From assembly GCA_019914995.1 (NCBI GenBank), contig CM034133.1:7954495-8018494 (forward strand): DNA of 64,000 nt. Reading direction: 5' to 3'. Below are positions 29,487-42,100 of the stretch, piece after piece. The first letter of the stretch is position 1; every line of letters begins with the position of its first letter. Origin of the DNA: Acanthochlamys bracteata. Lineage: Eukaryota > Streptophyta > Magnoliopsida > Pandanales > Velloziaceae. The notes under the pieces are model-generated. The model was not told the origin of the DNA and made no database searches. It saw nothing but the letters and a program-made list of their open reading frames with translations. The translations under genes and the position numbers were made by a program.

Positions 29487-32400
29487 ATGATCTTTTCCTC
29501 AGACGGACAGCTCTTGAAGATTGTCCTGGTCCATATCGGCGCCATTGCAACCGCTGGAGCTGTTGTTGCTACGGTAAAGGTATACCGACGAAGGAAACAG
29601 AGGGTGATGAGGGATGATAAATTGATGCCGATTCTGAAGATGTCAAAGTCCGGCAGGCGGGTGGAGAAACTGGAACACTTCTCCGGTTATGTAGGTAATC
29701 TAAACGATCTTTGTTTTTTTTTGTTCCAGTGATCTCTCATCTGCACAGGCGTTCCTCTTCTTAATTCGGTTTCCTCTGGCTGCTATCGCCTTCTGCAGAA
29801 ACCGAATTCCCAACCATGATGTCCAATGAAAGATTTGCTATCTGAATGCGGTACATGTATATGTGTGAGAGAAAAAACAAATTGAAATAAATACTTTCTT
29901 GAACTACACACATGAATTTTCGGTTCCACAATGGAAGAAATCAAACTTGTTGGAACATTATTGTCATTCCTAATACTTCAGAAAAGACTTGTGTCTCTAG
30001 CTGTTCCAAAACTTTTCCAGTTAATTTCCAGATGTGATTGCTGTTTTTCCATTTCCAAAGGTAATTAATACCGAATGCTTTATTACAATTGCAGCTAGGC
30101 AGCTTGGTTTTGAAGACACAAATGAGTGTCCTGAACTATTGAAACTAGCATACAACTATTTAAGGAAGACCAAAGGGTGTGAAGACAATATATTTGCCTA
30201 CTTCTCCCGGTCCCCTGAAGCAGAATCTTTATATTTGAAGTTAATTGAAGAGCTAGACAAATGCATTCTTGCCTATTTTGCATTCTACTGGAGCCACGCC
30301 AGTCACATGATCAGTGAAGTAAGCTCGTTAGACCTTTAGAAAATTGGAGTTAAAGCCTCTTACATGATTAGATTGAAATTGAAGGTATTCCTTAACAAAA
30401 GAAATCAAAAGAATTAATTTGATAAGGTAACATTCTAAAGTAGTGTTACAATTTTATCTTTAGCATCCCTCAAATGGTTGGAGACACATTACCTCCTAGA
30501 GGAAGGTCTTGCGATAAAATTCTAAACACTCATAGCACCTTGTTTCTCCAAAGAAGAGAATTCAAGGAGAAGGCTGCTTATACCATTTCTGTGCAAATCT
30601 AAAACCACCAGATTTTCGCTTATGAAGAGTTGGTACTTACAGGCAAAGATCTAAACAGCGTAGGCCGCATTGAACATCTTTATTTCTAACAAATCTAATC
30701 ACTGTGTATTGTCTTTTGATAGGTTTTGCATTCTGACAGTGAACACAAGAGAAGGCTTAAAGACATGGTCATGGAGGCTACCAGGTTAGTCATCCTTGCT
30801 CGCTTATTTCATTTCTATTATCATTTGTTTTATTGCTTACCTTAGAAGTACACAGGTAAGTGATAGCAATTGTTTTGCTTTTATGGCATTTATTTTCGTT
30901 GCTACCTCTTAAATTAATGGCAATAAAACTCAGATCATATCCAAATAATTTCAGTATAAGGATCTATTGGAAATACTTGATTTGTAGATCAAAGGGTCCT
31001 TCTATCGGTGACTGTGGGCTTACCGTGGATGAGGAATACTGCTGCAGCCTAATCTCTTAAATAAATGCAATCCCAAAATTATTAGCTGCCAGGGGAAGAT
31101 CTGGACCAGAAAACGAAGGCAACTAAGTGAAATTTGTCATGTGGCCCAAAGAAAGGAACAGCCTCGCATACTTTAAGTAAGAAGCTAGGATATGTTCACA
31201 ATAAGTGATTTAACTTTAATAAAAGTAATTCCACAATCTTTAATTTGGAATGGCGTTCCCCCACTAACATCCGTAAGTGATCCTATAAAATCAATTCTAG
31301 CTGCAATGGCAAAAGAAAGCTCAGCATAGTTACAAGACTGAATTTGAAGTAACACCTGAATTTGTGCCACACTCCATTATCAAATGTTTCATTTTCAAGA
31401 ATCTCAGCTAGACAACAGGCTGTTGAGTTATTAGGAAAGCTCTGAAAGCTTGTTCAGATCTCATGGACCAACATGGCACATCTTCATTCTTCATGAGACC
31501 TGGAATAGTAAGATAAAGCATGAGGCTCTTAATAGGCATGACAGGAGAGTGCTGCATCACATACAAAAGGATAGATACAGCCCTCTGGCTCAAAAGTCAA
31601 TGTTGGTAGGAAGTTTCAAAAGTTTGGTCTACAAAAAATGCTGCTTGTTGGGATACAATTATACGAACATAGCACCTGATGCAAGATTGAGTTGAGACTA
31701 TGATATATCTATTCAGCTAATGACTACATTCTATGATAGCAAAACCATACATGTAAATGTTTCCACTCTATAGCAACTTTCAGCCTATAATGGGTGCGTA
31801 ATGAAGGAAGATAAAGTGGCATGTTGGCAACTTGGTTACTCTTTGGACGATGTTTACTTAAAAGGGTGCAGTTAGCCAAAAAGAAGTATTCCAGCAAGTC
31901 ATGGTCATGCCCACCACTACATTAGCAAACAACAAGGGTGAATACCAGTGAATGCACGTTTACATGTATTAAGCTAGGTATCATCCATTATATCATGTAG
32001 GTCACAATGGGTGAGTGTGAGAACAGTGGTCATTCGAGTTAATCCTCAGCAATTCAACGTTCCCATGATGACTGATCTTGTTCACTCTTTTAGATTTCTT
32101 CTGACGTCTGTCTAGAGCAATCTAAGTATCAGTCTTCGGTGTAGCAATTAAATAGACAAACGACCAAACTAACACCAGTTACATTCTTTCGATGTTGATG
32201 GATAGGAAACAACGATTTGAGAGGGTGGCAAAAGATCTAAAAGTAGCAAGGCTGTTCTCAACATTGGTGGAGGAAATGAAGGCCATTGGCATCAACCTCA
32301 ATGATGACTCAAAGGCCACTGATGTGATGGTCCCTGTTGCTCATAGTGATAGAAGTCCTGTGCTCCTACTGATGGGAGGAGGGATGGGTGCTGGAAAAAG

Positions 32401-35222
32401 CACCGTGCTCAAGGACATACTCAAGGAGTAAGCATCTGATACTGATTCTTGATGTTACTATCTAATGATTTCTGTTTATTTGATTTGCATGTAAAAAATG
32501 TCTCGTACGAGGCAGCCTCAATACCTTAAATAATCATCTTACTTTGAGCAACCCACAGGGGACTGTCACTCCATTCTCCTAGATGCAACCAATGGCTTCT
32601 AAATATCATTCAAGCAAGCTGATATATGTTTGACTGCATAAGGACTTGTCTTGAAATAGCATGTAATGCACCATACAACTTTACCTTAAATATAGTATTA
32701 ACCACAATGTACAAGAAACCTCAGTGTAAAGGTACAGGTGAGAACATGATACTGAAGGAATACCCGAGATCAAACCATAAAAGCAGTATCTTAAAATTGA
32801 CAGACATGCTTTAATTCTAAATAACTTTATAAACTGCGTTTTGGCACTATCCTTTGAGATTTTAATCCTGATGCATACCTTTCTTGTGGAGATAGATGAT
32901 CTTCGTTAGTGGCTCAAGGAGAAACTCATCATATCTGAGCAGCCAACGAAAAAGAAAAAAAAACACGCAAAATGGTCGGACAAAATATATTAGTTGATGC
33001 TAGCGCTTGACTTATTCAGATTAAGCCTGCTTATTAATTCTCAAAAAGAAAAGAAAAGAAATACTACTTCCTGCCCTAATGTCAAATAGCAACATTAATC
33101 CTGATATGAAAATATTTAAAATTGTGGTTCTGCCTGCAGGTCATTCTGGTTGAAGGCGTCATCAAATGCCGTGGTAGTTGAAGCCGATGCATTCAAAGAA
33201 ACGGATGTAATTTATCGCGCCATAAGCTCTCGAGGCCACCACAATGACATAATTCAAACGGCTGAGCTGGTAGAATCCTTTTCTCAAATCTTAATTAGGC
33301 ATTAAAGCATATATCAAAGATTCACAAAAACCCAGGTTGTTTATAAACTAAAGGAATCGAATTGGAAAATATAGAATGTTTTTACATTCATGTTGATTAG
33401 CATTTTACTCCCAATTTTGAAAGAGAGAATCGTGCTAAGATGATGTCAAAGAGTTGTTTGCATATTGGGAATGCTCTACTCATACTTCATTGTTTTGTTA
33501 TCAAAACATATTGGTATTGCTGATTGAAGCTCATCAGCTGATAGGAGTTGTTGATGGTTTGTAACAAGTACATACTAGCACAAGCAAAGTTCATCAATCA
33601 AGAATGGGTGATACCTGATAGAAAAGTTCTCTACAGAAAGGACCATTCTTCAAGCCTTTGTATACTAGAAGTAACATAATAATATTTTTTAACATGAATA
33701 CAGTAGTATATCAGCAGAAATCTATGACAATGGCTGCGAGTCCAGATTCTGCATATACTGCAGTCATATAACTAAGTACTTCTGCATGGTCAATCTGTCC
33801 ATGGAAATGGATTCTCATGGTTATTGAAAATCTAAAACAGGTTCACCAATCATCAACAGATGCAGCATCCTCTCTCCTTGTGACAGCGCTCAACGAAGGG
33901 AGAGATGTTATAATGGATGGAACTCTCTCATGGGAACCATTTGTTGAGCAAACCATAGCAATGGCCAGGAATGTCCATCGACGGCGGTACAGAATGGGGA
34001 TTGGGTATAAGGTGGCCGATGATGGGACTGTCACAGAGCAATACTGGGAAGAAGTTGATGAAGACGAGCAAGATGAGGACAGAAAGCAAAGACCATACAG
34101 GATTGAGCTGGTCGGTGTAGTCTGTGATGCTTATCTAGCTGTTGTAAGAGGAATCAGGTACTTATCCCTAGTTTTACACTGATTGACAAAGAGTAGAATA
34201 CATGTTTGTAATCCCTATATCGAGTGCCCTGGCTTTCTTGGTTGCTAGATCAAAGTCAATATATATATATATATATATATATGCATCTCAAGTCACTAAT
34301 ACACTGACCAATGAACAGTTCTCAACAACGAGGGAAATGCATCAACACATTAGACAATAGTCAAAAAATAGTTTATGTTTCAGCTTCAACCACTTCTATT
34401 AGACATTCATTAGAATTTTGTCCAAAAGAGACCTTTATTACAAGAGGATGCATCCATAACTATACTTTAGATCCTTGGACCTTTTTGCTTCCATAGAAAC
34501 GGTGCATGCTCCATGCTGTTTGCAAGAGATTGGCCTGCCTCACCATTCTCTCTCAGAAACAAAACCTCTCAAGCTGATTTTGTCTGTAGGTTATAAGAAG
34601 CCTTTTCAAGAACTAAAAACTTGCCTACCTCACATACTGGCTTGCGCTCTTTACACCAAGAAGAGAATTAATCTGAACTTTTTATGAAGTACCTTTGGGT
34701 TTTAGAATAACTTACTGGAACTTGACTAAGCTAATTGTATGATAGGAGGGCAATAATTATGGGAAGAGCGGTAAGGGTAAAGTCCCAGCTCAGTTCGCAT
34801 AAGAGATTTGCAGGTGCATTTCACAAGTACTGCAACCTTGTTGACAATGCTCGACTATACTGCACTAATTCAATGGGAACTCCACCACAGGTCCGTTCAA
34901 CGTTTTTGTCACCTCCTCTATTTCATGCCAACTAAACTGATTTGATTAACAGACTCCCATTTTGTTGTATAAGTTGGTGCAGCTTATAGCATGGAAGGAT
35001 GGTAACAGTAATCTGCTAGTGGAGCCTCAGGAGATCAGTTGCCTGGAGAAGGTCAGCCAATTGCACGAGGAGGCGGATTGTATTTATGACCTCTACGCCG
35101 ACGCCGACACTTCATGTGGTTCAACCTCAGTATGGAACAGTGTTGCATTATCACCAGAAAGAATCAACATACAGAAAGAACTTAAGATCGCAATCCGGAC
35201 TATTGAAAACAAAGCATCATGA
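29487..35222 (+). CDS. Calmodulin-dependent NAD kinase-like P-loop protein (NADKc type, zeta-toxin-like kinase fold)
   Basis: The product resembles Arabidopsis NADKc, a Ca2+/calmodulin-activated kinase that makes NADP+ from NAD+ and ATP. Eight exons (29487-29694, 30095-30318, 30723-30784, 32206-32427, 33140-33269, 33841-34157, 34746-34890, 34974-35222) give 518 residues, all GT-AG and in phase. Residues 1-30 hold a hydrophobic segment (LLKIVLVHIGAIATAGAVVA) followed by basic YRRRKQR, as in a membrane anchor. The P-loop GGGMGAGKST lies at about 222-231, and VVVEADAFKETDVIY carries the conserved acidic residue of zeta-toxin-like kinases. IMDGTLSWEPFVEQT is another conserved block. Exon 7 holds the basic segment RRAIIMGRAVRVKSQLSSHK. 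The acidic stretch EEVDEDEQDED is a surface loop. The frame is also open upstream to ATG 29307; I prefer 29487 because the upstream part looks like a leader. Calmodulin binding is inferred from the family. Confidence 0.9.
34259..34284. repeat. AT microsatellite in an intron of the NADKc-like gene
   Basis: A run of about eleven to twelve AT units lies in the intron between 34157 and 34746. Confidence 0.85.
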
Positions 35223-35488
35223 CTGTTGCTATGTCAAGCCTATTCAATTAAGGATGCATCTTTCATTTCTAAATTGTAGTTTGTAAATGACTGCTTACAA
35301 GTTGAAGTTTTATAAATACAAGAGCAATTCCCTGTAAGTAGAACCGCGTACTTGATCTTGTTTGTTTTATACTATCTGTTGAATCTTTTACGCGACAGAG
35401 TTATGATTGAGAGTTAAGTGAATAGACAAATTGCTAGTAGCTACATAAGAACTATATTCCAAAGTTTCCGTATTCTTGCATAAACTTA

Positions 35489-35752
35489 GGGGTCGTTTAG
35501 AATTGCTTAAAATAAGATGGTTTTGATGAAAAAAACTTTTGCTAAAATTCTCTTGAAATTTGCTTGCTTTTTTCATTAAAATATAAAAAAAGTATCTATA
35601 TATAAATATTCTATGACCTATAATTTATTCATGCCTTCTACATTTAAAAAAAAAAATCTAAAGTATTTTTGAAAGTTTGTTTTTAAAGAAAGAGAAGCTG
35701 AAAACGAAATGAAAAAAAGTCATTATAAACAATGCCAAACAGATCCTTAAAT
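35489..35752. mobile_element. MITE with GTTTAG/GTTTGG-type ends
   Basis: The left end AGGGGTCGTTTAGAATTG pairs with the inverted right end (AATGCCAAACAGATCCTTA, complement TAAGGATCTGTTTGGCATT). It is AT-rich, about 260 bases, and carries no frame. Confidence 0.5.
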
Positions 35753-35849
35753 ATAAAATGACTAGAGGCTAGTTCCATTTTGCATATCATGATATTTTAG
35801 TAAGGAAAATTCACAATCAGCACATATGGAGAAAACCTAATCCTTTTAT

Positions 35850-36377
35850 TAAGTGTGGCAAATTTCGACCCGTTCTGAAAATACGATCCGAAGCCAATCC
35901 AAAAAAATCGGGTTCGGATCAATTTTAGATCGATCCGAAATTATCCGAACATATTAAATAAGTTCGAATCGGATTCGGATTGATCCGAAATTGATCTATT
36001 TAACTATTTATATAGTATATATTATTTAATAATAGTATAAATTTGAATTTAATTTACATATATATTTTTAATTTATCCTAATTTAATTAATTTATACTTA
36101 ATTTATAAATTTTATCAAAATTAATATATTTTTTTAAATATATCTTAATTAATATTTTTTATATATTATTGCTAAATTAATATTTATAATTTTATTTTAA
36201 TAATTTTAATTATTAAATAGGTCAATCCGAATTTTATTCGGTTATAAAAAGATTGGATTAGAATTGATATTTTTAACTCATATAAATAAATAGGTCAGAT
36301 TAGAATTAAATATTTTTAATCCGATTATTATATGAATCGATCCAAAAACAACTTATATACCTGAATTGCCACTCCTA
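35850..36377. mobile_element. hAT-like MITE, family A, copy 5
   Basis: Its ends are TAAGTGTGGCAAATTTCG and, inverted, TAGGAGTGGCAATTCAGG. It is flanked by CCTTTTAT and CATTTTAC, a six-of-eight match that fits an eroded hAT eight-base duplication. Subterminal repeats such as GGATTCGGATTGATCCGAAA and the AT-rich centre match the other copies. Confidence 0.6.
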
Positions 36378-36654
36378 CATTTTACATTACTACTCTTACC
36401 ACCTAGATATATTTACAATGCAAAGCTACAATATGTAAACCCATGCAGCACTAAGCTAGATAAGATTGAATATCTAAGATGTCCAACCTTTATCGAGCGA
36501 GGGGGCATTCAATTAATTACCAAATATTGGGATGATGAAGCCTTAACTTAACATAACAAGCTAAATTCTGAAGAAAACCTTTGAAGGAAACAACTGAACT
36601 AAAAGAAGAAGAAAGAATATGATTTCCAGCAACGTATACAATTCATTAGCTTTA

Positions 36655-36888
36655 ATTTAATGAGAGGAATAGTGTACTCCCTTCCTTACAGATACTCTGG
36701 TTATCTCTATCTTCAATTTTTAGACGTTGAAATTTTAAAACATAACATCTACCGTTAGATAAAAAATTATAATTTAATGAGAGGGATAATGTACTCCATT
36801 CCTTACAGATACTCTGGTTATCTCTATCTTTAATTTTTAAACGTTGAAATTTTAAAACATAACATCTACCATTAGATAAAAATTATAA
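36655..36888. repeat. Tandem duplication, two units of about 117 bp
   Basis: Unit 1 (about 36655-36770) and unit 2 (about 36772-36888) both run from AATTTAATGAGAGG through TTCCTTACAGATACTCTGGT and ATAACATCTACC to TTAGATAAAAA. They differ at only a few bases, so the duplication is fairly recent. Unit 2 continues into an inverted-repeat MITE-like stretch to about 37.1 kb (TTCATATTCAATCG near 37050 pairs with the CATCTACCATTAGATA side). Confidence 0.8.
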
Positions 36889-37334
36889 ATTAAAAATATA
36901 TTGAAAGTTTTTATTGGCACACGAATGATAAACAATAATATATATCTAAGTTTTTTATTTTTATTATCTTTGTCAAGTGATAGGATAGAGATCAATTCAT
37001 ATTACTATTAGAAATTATCAGTATATTTTTAATTAATAAGTTTTCATATTCAATCGTAAAAATTGAATTTGAATGTCACTTCAATCATAAATTGAGCATA
37101 AGAGCTCCTATCTCTCCCTTAATTTAAAGAACAATCATACATTACACTACAACTATGCTTGTAATTTTCCATCAATTTTACAGACTACCACTTATAAACT
37201 AAACAAAACAAACAAAAAAGATAACCAGTAATAATTTTAGTTATAATAATATATGTTACAATATTACATATACAAAAATTACAAAAATAGAATACTTCTA
37301 GTGATCAAGATGACTTTCTTTTCAAACTTAAATC

Positions 37335-37608
37335 CCCGTTTGGGAGAGCGTTTGCTAGAAATAGTTTTTCAATTTTTTATTTCACATTTTTTAATATATA
37401 TTTTATAAGTATTTAAAAAATATATTTAAAATTTTTAAAAGTATAAAAAAATTCTACTCAGTGAGATCTTTTTATTGCATATTTTTATTATTTTTTTAAA
37501 AATCAAATAAATAAAGCTTGTTTTTCAAAAAAAAATAAAAATATTTTTTTAATTCTAAAAAAAATTTATTTTCATAAGTGCTCCTAAACGTCCCCATAAA
37601 TATCCAAA
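37335..37608. mobile_element. Family B AT-rich MITE copy
   Basis: It starts CCCGTTTGGGAGAGCGTTTG and ends AAGTGCTCCTAAACGTCCCC, giving weak inverted ends. The blocks GAGATCTTTTTATTGCATAT and ATAAAGCTTGTTTTTC are almost the same as in the 26.4 kb copy. Confidence 0.55.
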
Positions 37609-37711
37609 GAAGAAAAAGAGCTATCAAATTCAATCAAAAATTCAAGATAAAAGGAAAAATCATGTTCTGAATCTTCTGATTATTCCCTTGCAGATGCCAT
37701 CAGCCTTGAAG

Positions 37712-37987
37712 TTAATTGTCGTCATGGTTAACAGTAAAGCTGTAATAGAATTGACATGCATATCCATACGCCGTTATCTTCTTAACAGCGCTATAGCACT
37801 GATACTGATGTTTCTTGCAACTGCAAAATCTTTTCCCTTTTATCTGAAATAGTTCGAGAACAAAACCAGGACTGTACAAATAGATCAATCCGCTGTTTCT
37901 CGATTGACAGAGAAATTCGTGGTTTTGTGTGGCCCTAAATTTTGAAATAAGGTGGGGAACTACGAAAGAACTTAGAGAGAAAGCTGT
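37712..37987 (-). other. ATG-less open frame of 91 codons with clustered cysteines
   Basis: On the minus strand the frame is open from 37987 to TAA at 37714-37712. It includes SGLIYLYSPGFVLELFQ, then IKGKRFCSCKKHQYQCY, then SAVKKITAYGYACQFYYSF. An acceptor-like TATTTCAG lies inside, just before IKGKRF, so the last part could be a terminal exon. There is no start codon and no family that I recognise. In sequence this AT-rich a frame of this length can arise by chance. It may be an old gene fragment or nothing. Confidence 0.2.
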
Positions 37988-39124
37988 TCAACAGAGTGAT
38001 GAGGTGCTCCTGAATCTTGATATTGTTGAATCTTGTACACCTAAAAGAGCCTCCTTTTTTTTGGAGATCTAGAGTCAGATTGTATTCTTTTCACTTCAGA
38101 AGTCGCATTTTTCACCACTTATAAATAATTTTTTTATATTCTTTTGCGATAATTTACTCTCACAAACTCACTATTTAAAAACTCATTTTTTTCAAAAAAT
38201 TACTTCTAAAAAGGAATCTCAGTTTTTATAAAACGAGCTAATGAAAGAGCAATTAGATTATTAATTTTGTAGAAGCACAATTTATGCTGTTCATATAATA
38301 TTCTACTAGTTGTAATTAATAGAACAAAGCCACATAAAAAGTTATACTACCATAAACATATGCTATTCTTAATTTACCAAGATACATTAGCTTGTCCTAT
38401 TCAAAGTAACTTCGACGTCGTTGTTCTCCCTTCCGATCACCACAACTGACATCCAGCACATATTACTTTTGATATCAAGAAGGTCTATGGGTTTTTGTTA
38501 ATCAGCGTTAATACAATATGTTATAGCGGCAGAGCCTGCACCATGTTTCATCCAGAAAGCAGAGCATTTCGCTCATTTAGGCAGTATATGCATTCTCAAT
38601 GGGATGCCATCTGACGATGTAACCATGTCAGCATCAAGGGCTCTTCTTGATAAAGAATCCCAAGAGACACCATGAAGAACCATGGTTCTGGATACATGTG
38701 ATCACATCAATGCCAATATACTGCATCTAGTTCCTTCCTGTATCCCTGCAGAAAATAACAGATAAGATTTATCCCTTTCTCTGAAAATGTGCTGCATCTA
38801 CATAACCACAAATGAAGTAGATGCTACTTTGATGCATAAAGCATACCATCTCCAAAGAAGACATCTTTTGGTAAAAAGCAACATAAGAAGGATTCAGCTT
38901 CGCAGAGAATCCAACAGAATGTGATTGCACCATTAGGTGGTTCAACTTCCTTCGCTGAGAGTTTGAGATCCTACAGATAGATGTAACTGATCTATTCCAC
39001 GTCAGAAGTTAATGAAGAATGTCCGCTGGTGGCTCAACTTCACATGCCTCTTGCCCCATCAGATACCTAATTTAATGTTCTTTTGATAAGCCAAATAATT
39101 TAGTAAACCTTCAGAGATCCAATC

Positions 39125-42100
39125 CTAGCTTGCTTGAGAGGAATCAAAACGTGCACTGTCTGAATCCATAATATGTACAATTATGATTGTTATATCATCA
39201 GTTCTATTCTCATGCTCCAACCATATTCTGTATGATTCTGCAACAATCTCAGAGCAGGCATCAGGGGGATCCTTGAACTTAGCAACCTTCAGAAAGGGAA
39301 AAGGTCTAATCAAACAAGAGTGCAAGGAATCTTTTATTACAGATGACAGAAAAGCTGAAAATTATGTAACTTGGAGATAAGTGTTGCTATGCAATACGTT
39401 ATAATCACGCTTCTTGCTATACACAGAACAAGTAGCTGGTCAAACTAATTGCTGCAAGAATCCCTGTACTTTGAAACAAAAGTTCCAACTTCTAGATATA
39501 CCTTCACAACAATTTAAAATTAGTTCATGGTAAATTACAAACTCAATAATCTCTAAAGCAAGGTTCTAAGAGCCGAACCGAGCCGGGAGCTGATGATTTA
39601 TTCGTATAACTCCAAGCCGACGTGTCTAGTACTTAGAACCAATATTAGGAAAAGAAAGAAAAAAGAATTAGAACATAGGGAAAAAAAAAAACCAAACAAT
39701 AGACAAGTTACATGAAAATAGACACAAAAGTAAAAGGTACAAACTAACAAAGTAAAAATAGTGATACAAACCAGTGAAAAATGAAAATATATATATTACA
39801 ATAAAAAACAAAACAATTGAGAAAAAACCTACTAGATATAAGAAACTGTCCATCAACAAAGAAATGACTGAAGGAAGAAAAGAGAAAAAGAAAGAGAAAG
39901 ACAAATTGAGAAAGAATTTAAAATTAAAAAAAGATTAAGAAAAAAATAACAAAGATGAATACAAATTCAGGAAATGAATAGATTAAACAAGAAAATTAAA
40001 ATTAAGGAAGAGATAAATTAAAGAAACGAAAGAAGAAAAAAGAATCAAAATTATGATTTTAGGAGATGAGTTGTGTGCATTATTAAACCGCAGTTTAAGC
40101 TCGAACTGCAGTATATAGTAGTTGGTTAAACTGACTTTGCCGAACCCATTGATTTTCAACCGAACCAGAGCCGGTTCCTAAAGCGATAGAACGAACCGAT
40201 TTAATCGGTTCTAAAACCATGTTCTAAATTAGCTCTACTTGCTGCATACCATAAATTCAAGCTAAACAAGAATTGAGAAGTTCCCTAACTCTTTCGGCTA
40301 TCATAGACCATCTAGAAATTCACTAAAGCTCTAAATTAAATAACTCACATAATGTCAAGGAAAACTATGGCACAGTAATGAAGTAAAAGCACAAAGACGA
40401 ACCTGAAGCCCAAATCAACCCCATCGGACCTATATAATGAAATAACATACATGTAGCTACAACAAGTGGCTACCAGTGCAAGATATGACAGGCACAACTT
40501 AGAAGCTGAAACAACCAATAAAATACTAACCCTCTAGATGAACGAAGCCAGGCAATATAGACTTCTAAACCTTGAGTTTTAGATATTCTAACGATCTCTG
40601 TTAATTACTCCATCTTCTAATAATCTCAACAAAAATTGATGCCAAGTTGGAACCGAACCTGATGGGGGAAAGCACAACCTACCTTGGATTCTCATTGAAA
40701 TTGCATGGAGCGGGTAGCTACCTTGGTTAGGGAGTTTGCATCCTTGTCTGTAAACCTCTTGCATGCATGCACTATCTCTTGCACGTTGGAATTCTTACTT
40801 GAATGCAAAGAATGATGGCCACTTTAATTTCTTTTAAGTTTGAGTTTACTGTTCCATGTAGGTGTACAAGACTTGTCCATGCATATATGCATCTCTCTTT
40901 ATGTTTTTAGAAGGACAACTATGTTGATAAATATAAACATATTTTTTTAGGGAGAGTTCATTGAAGATTTTCTTTTCCTGTTATCTATTACATGAGTTGG
41001 GACTCCCATTAGCCAAAAAGTTCATTCTTATCTACTAAGCCAGAGATCTCAATAGTTGCCACTCATTCCCAATTCCATTCACACCAGTGTTTTGCATCAA
41101 TGCATCATCAAGTGGCATTACAGATAAGTCTCAACAGAGCTATGCTGGTGCAGTTAAGCCGGAGAAAGAGTATTAGCATGAGAACATGATTTCTGGGACA
41201 TCATGATTTCTTATTACTTATTTAGATAACTTTCTATGACACAGAAACTAGCAGCATCTATTCTCAAGCATATGCTGAACAAATCAAACAAGTGATCTTC
41301 AGGACAAAAAACATTCAGGTTCAAACAACTATCAATACAGATGCATAATAGGAAATGATTTCAAGAAACAAAAATTGCTAAAATAAGCAAAGAATCATAG
41401 AAGATATACCATGGAAACAACAGCCTGGCTCGAGAGGAACTCAAATACTCCATCGCTGGCAACTACAAAGAACAGGTGGTCTGGTGTGATCTTCACCTCC
41501 ATAACCTCTGGAACTGCAGTAACTCCGATACTCTCTGCAGTCGAATCCCCCACGCTCCTCGTGAACGCTGTACCTGGGTACATCCCGTTCTGCACCCACA
41601 AGCGTGGCGGGTCGCCATCATCACTCTCTTCTCCCCAACTCTGTATCTCCGGATCCTTAATCCCCTCCACCTGGTCCACACTAAGCACTCTTGCTCCACA
41701 CTGCTTCACTCTCTCATACTCATCCTTCCTAAATGGCGTCTGATCATTTGACAAGTTATGTGCAACAACCTTGTCACCTTCCCAAACACCAGCAACAGCC
41801 CTCGAATCACCCACATTTGCTATAAAAAGCTTGTCACCAACCACAAGCACCGAAATCGCAGTGGTTCCACTCATCGTATCATCGATTTCACTTTCATGTA
41901 ACTGCTGGTTGGCATTGAGGAATGCTGCGTTAAACGCCTTCGCGGGGTCATCAATCAAGTTTAAGTCTGCCCTTAACAACTCAACAAGCTTATCGCGAAC
42001 GAACTCAGCACATTGTGCCCCATAGATTCCATGGCCGTCAAACACAGCAAACAAATGAACGTCCGGCTGGTTCTGCAAATGCGTGGCAACACAAAAAGCG

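Larger units (their letters stand above)
35223..39124. other. Spacer between the convergent NADKc-like and PP2C genes
   Basis: This contains both 3' UTRs, four repeat elements, and an ATG-less open frame at 37.7-38.0 kb, all listed separately. Sequence from 38.4 to 39.1 kb has more balanced composition and may include the PP2C 3' UTR, but I see no further exon with family likeness. Confidence 0.45.

Noticed and set aside
29335-29550. Minus-strand open frame of 71 codons opposite the NADKc-like start
   Set aside because: It lies antisense to the first exon and its leader, and has no family likeness.
36366-36551. Small plus-strand frame beginning at the end of family A copy 5
   Set aside because: It starts inside a transposon end and shows no conserved pattern.
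39668-39904. Minus-strand frame rich in F, L and S, like a membrane protein
   Set aside because: It comes from an A-rich stretch inside the transposon relic; translated poly-A/T sequence gives such peptides.
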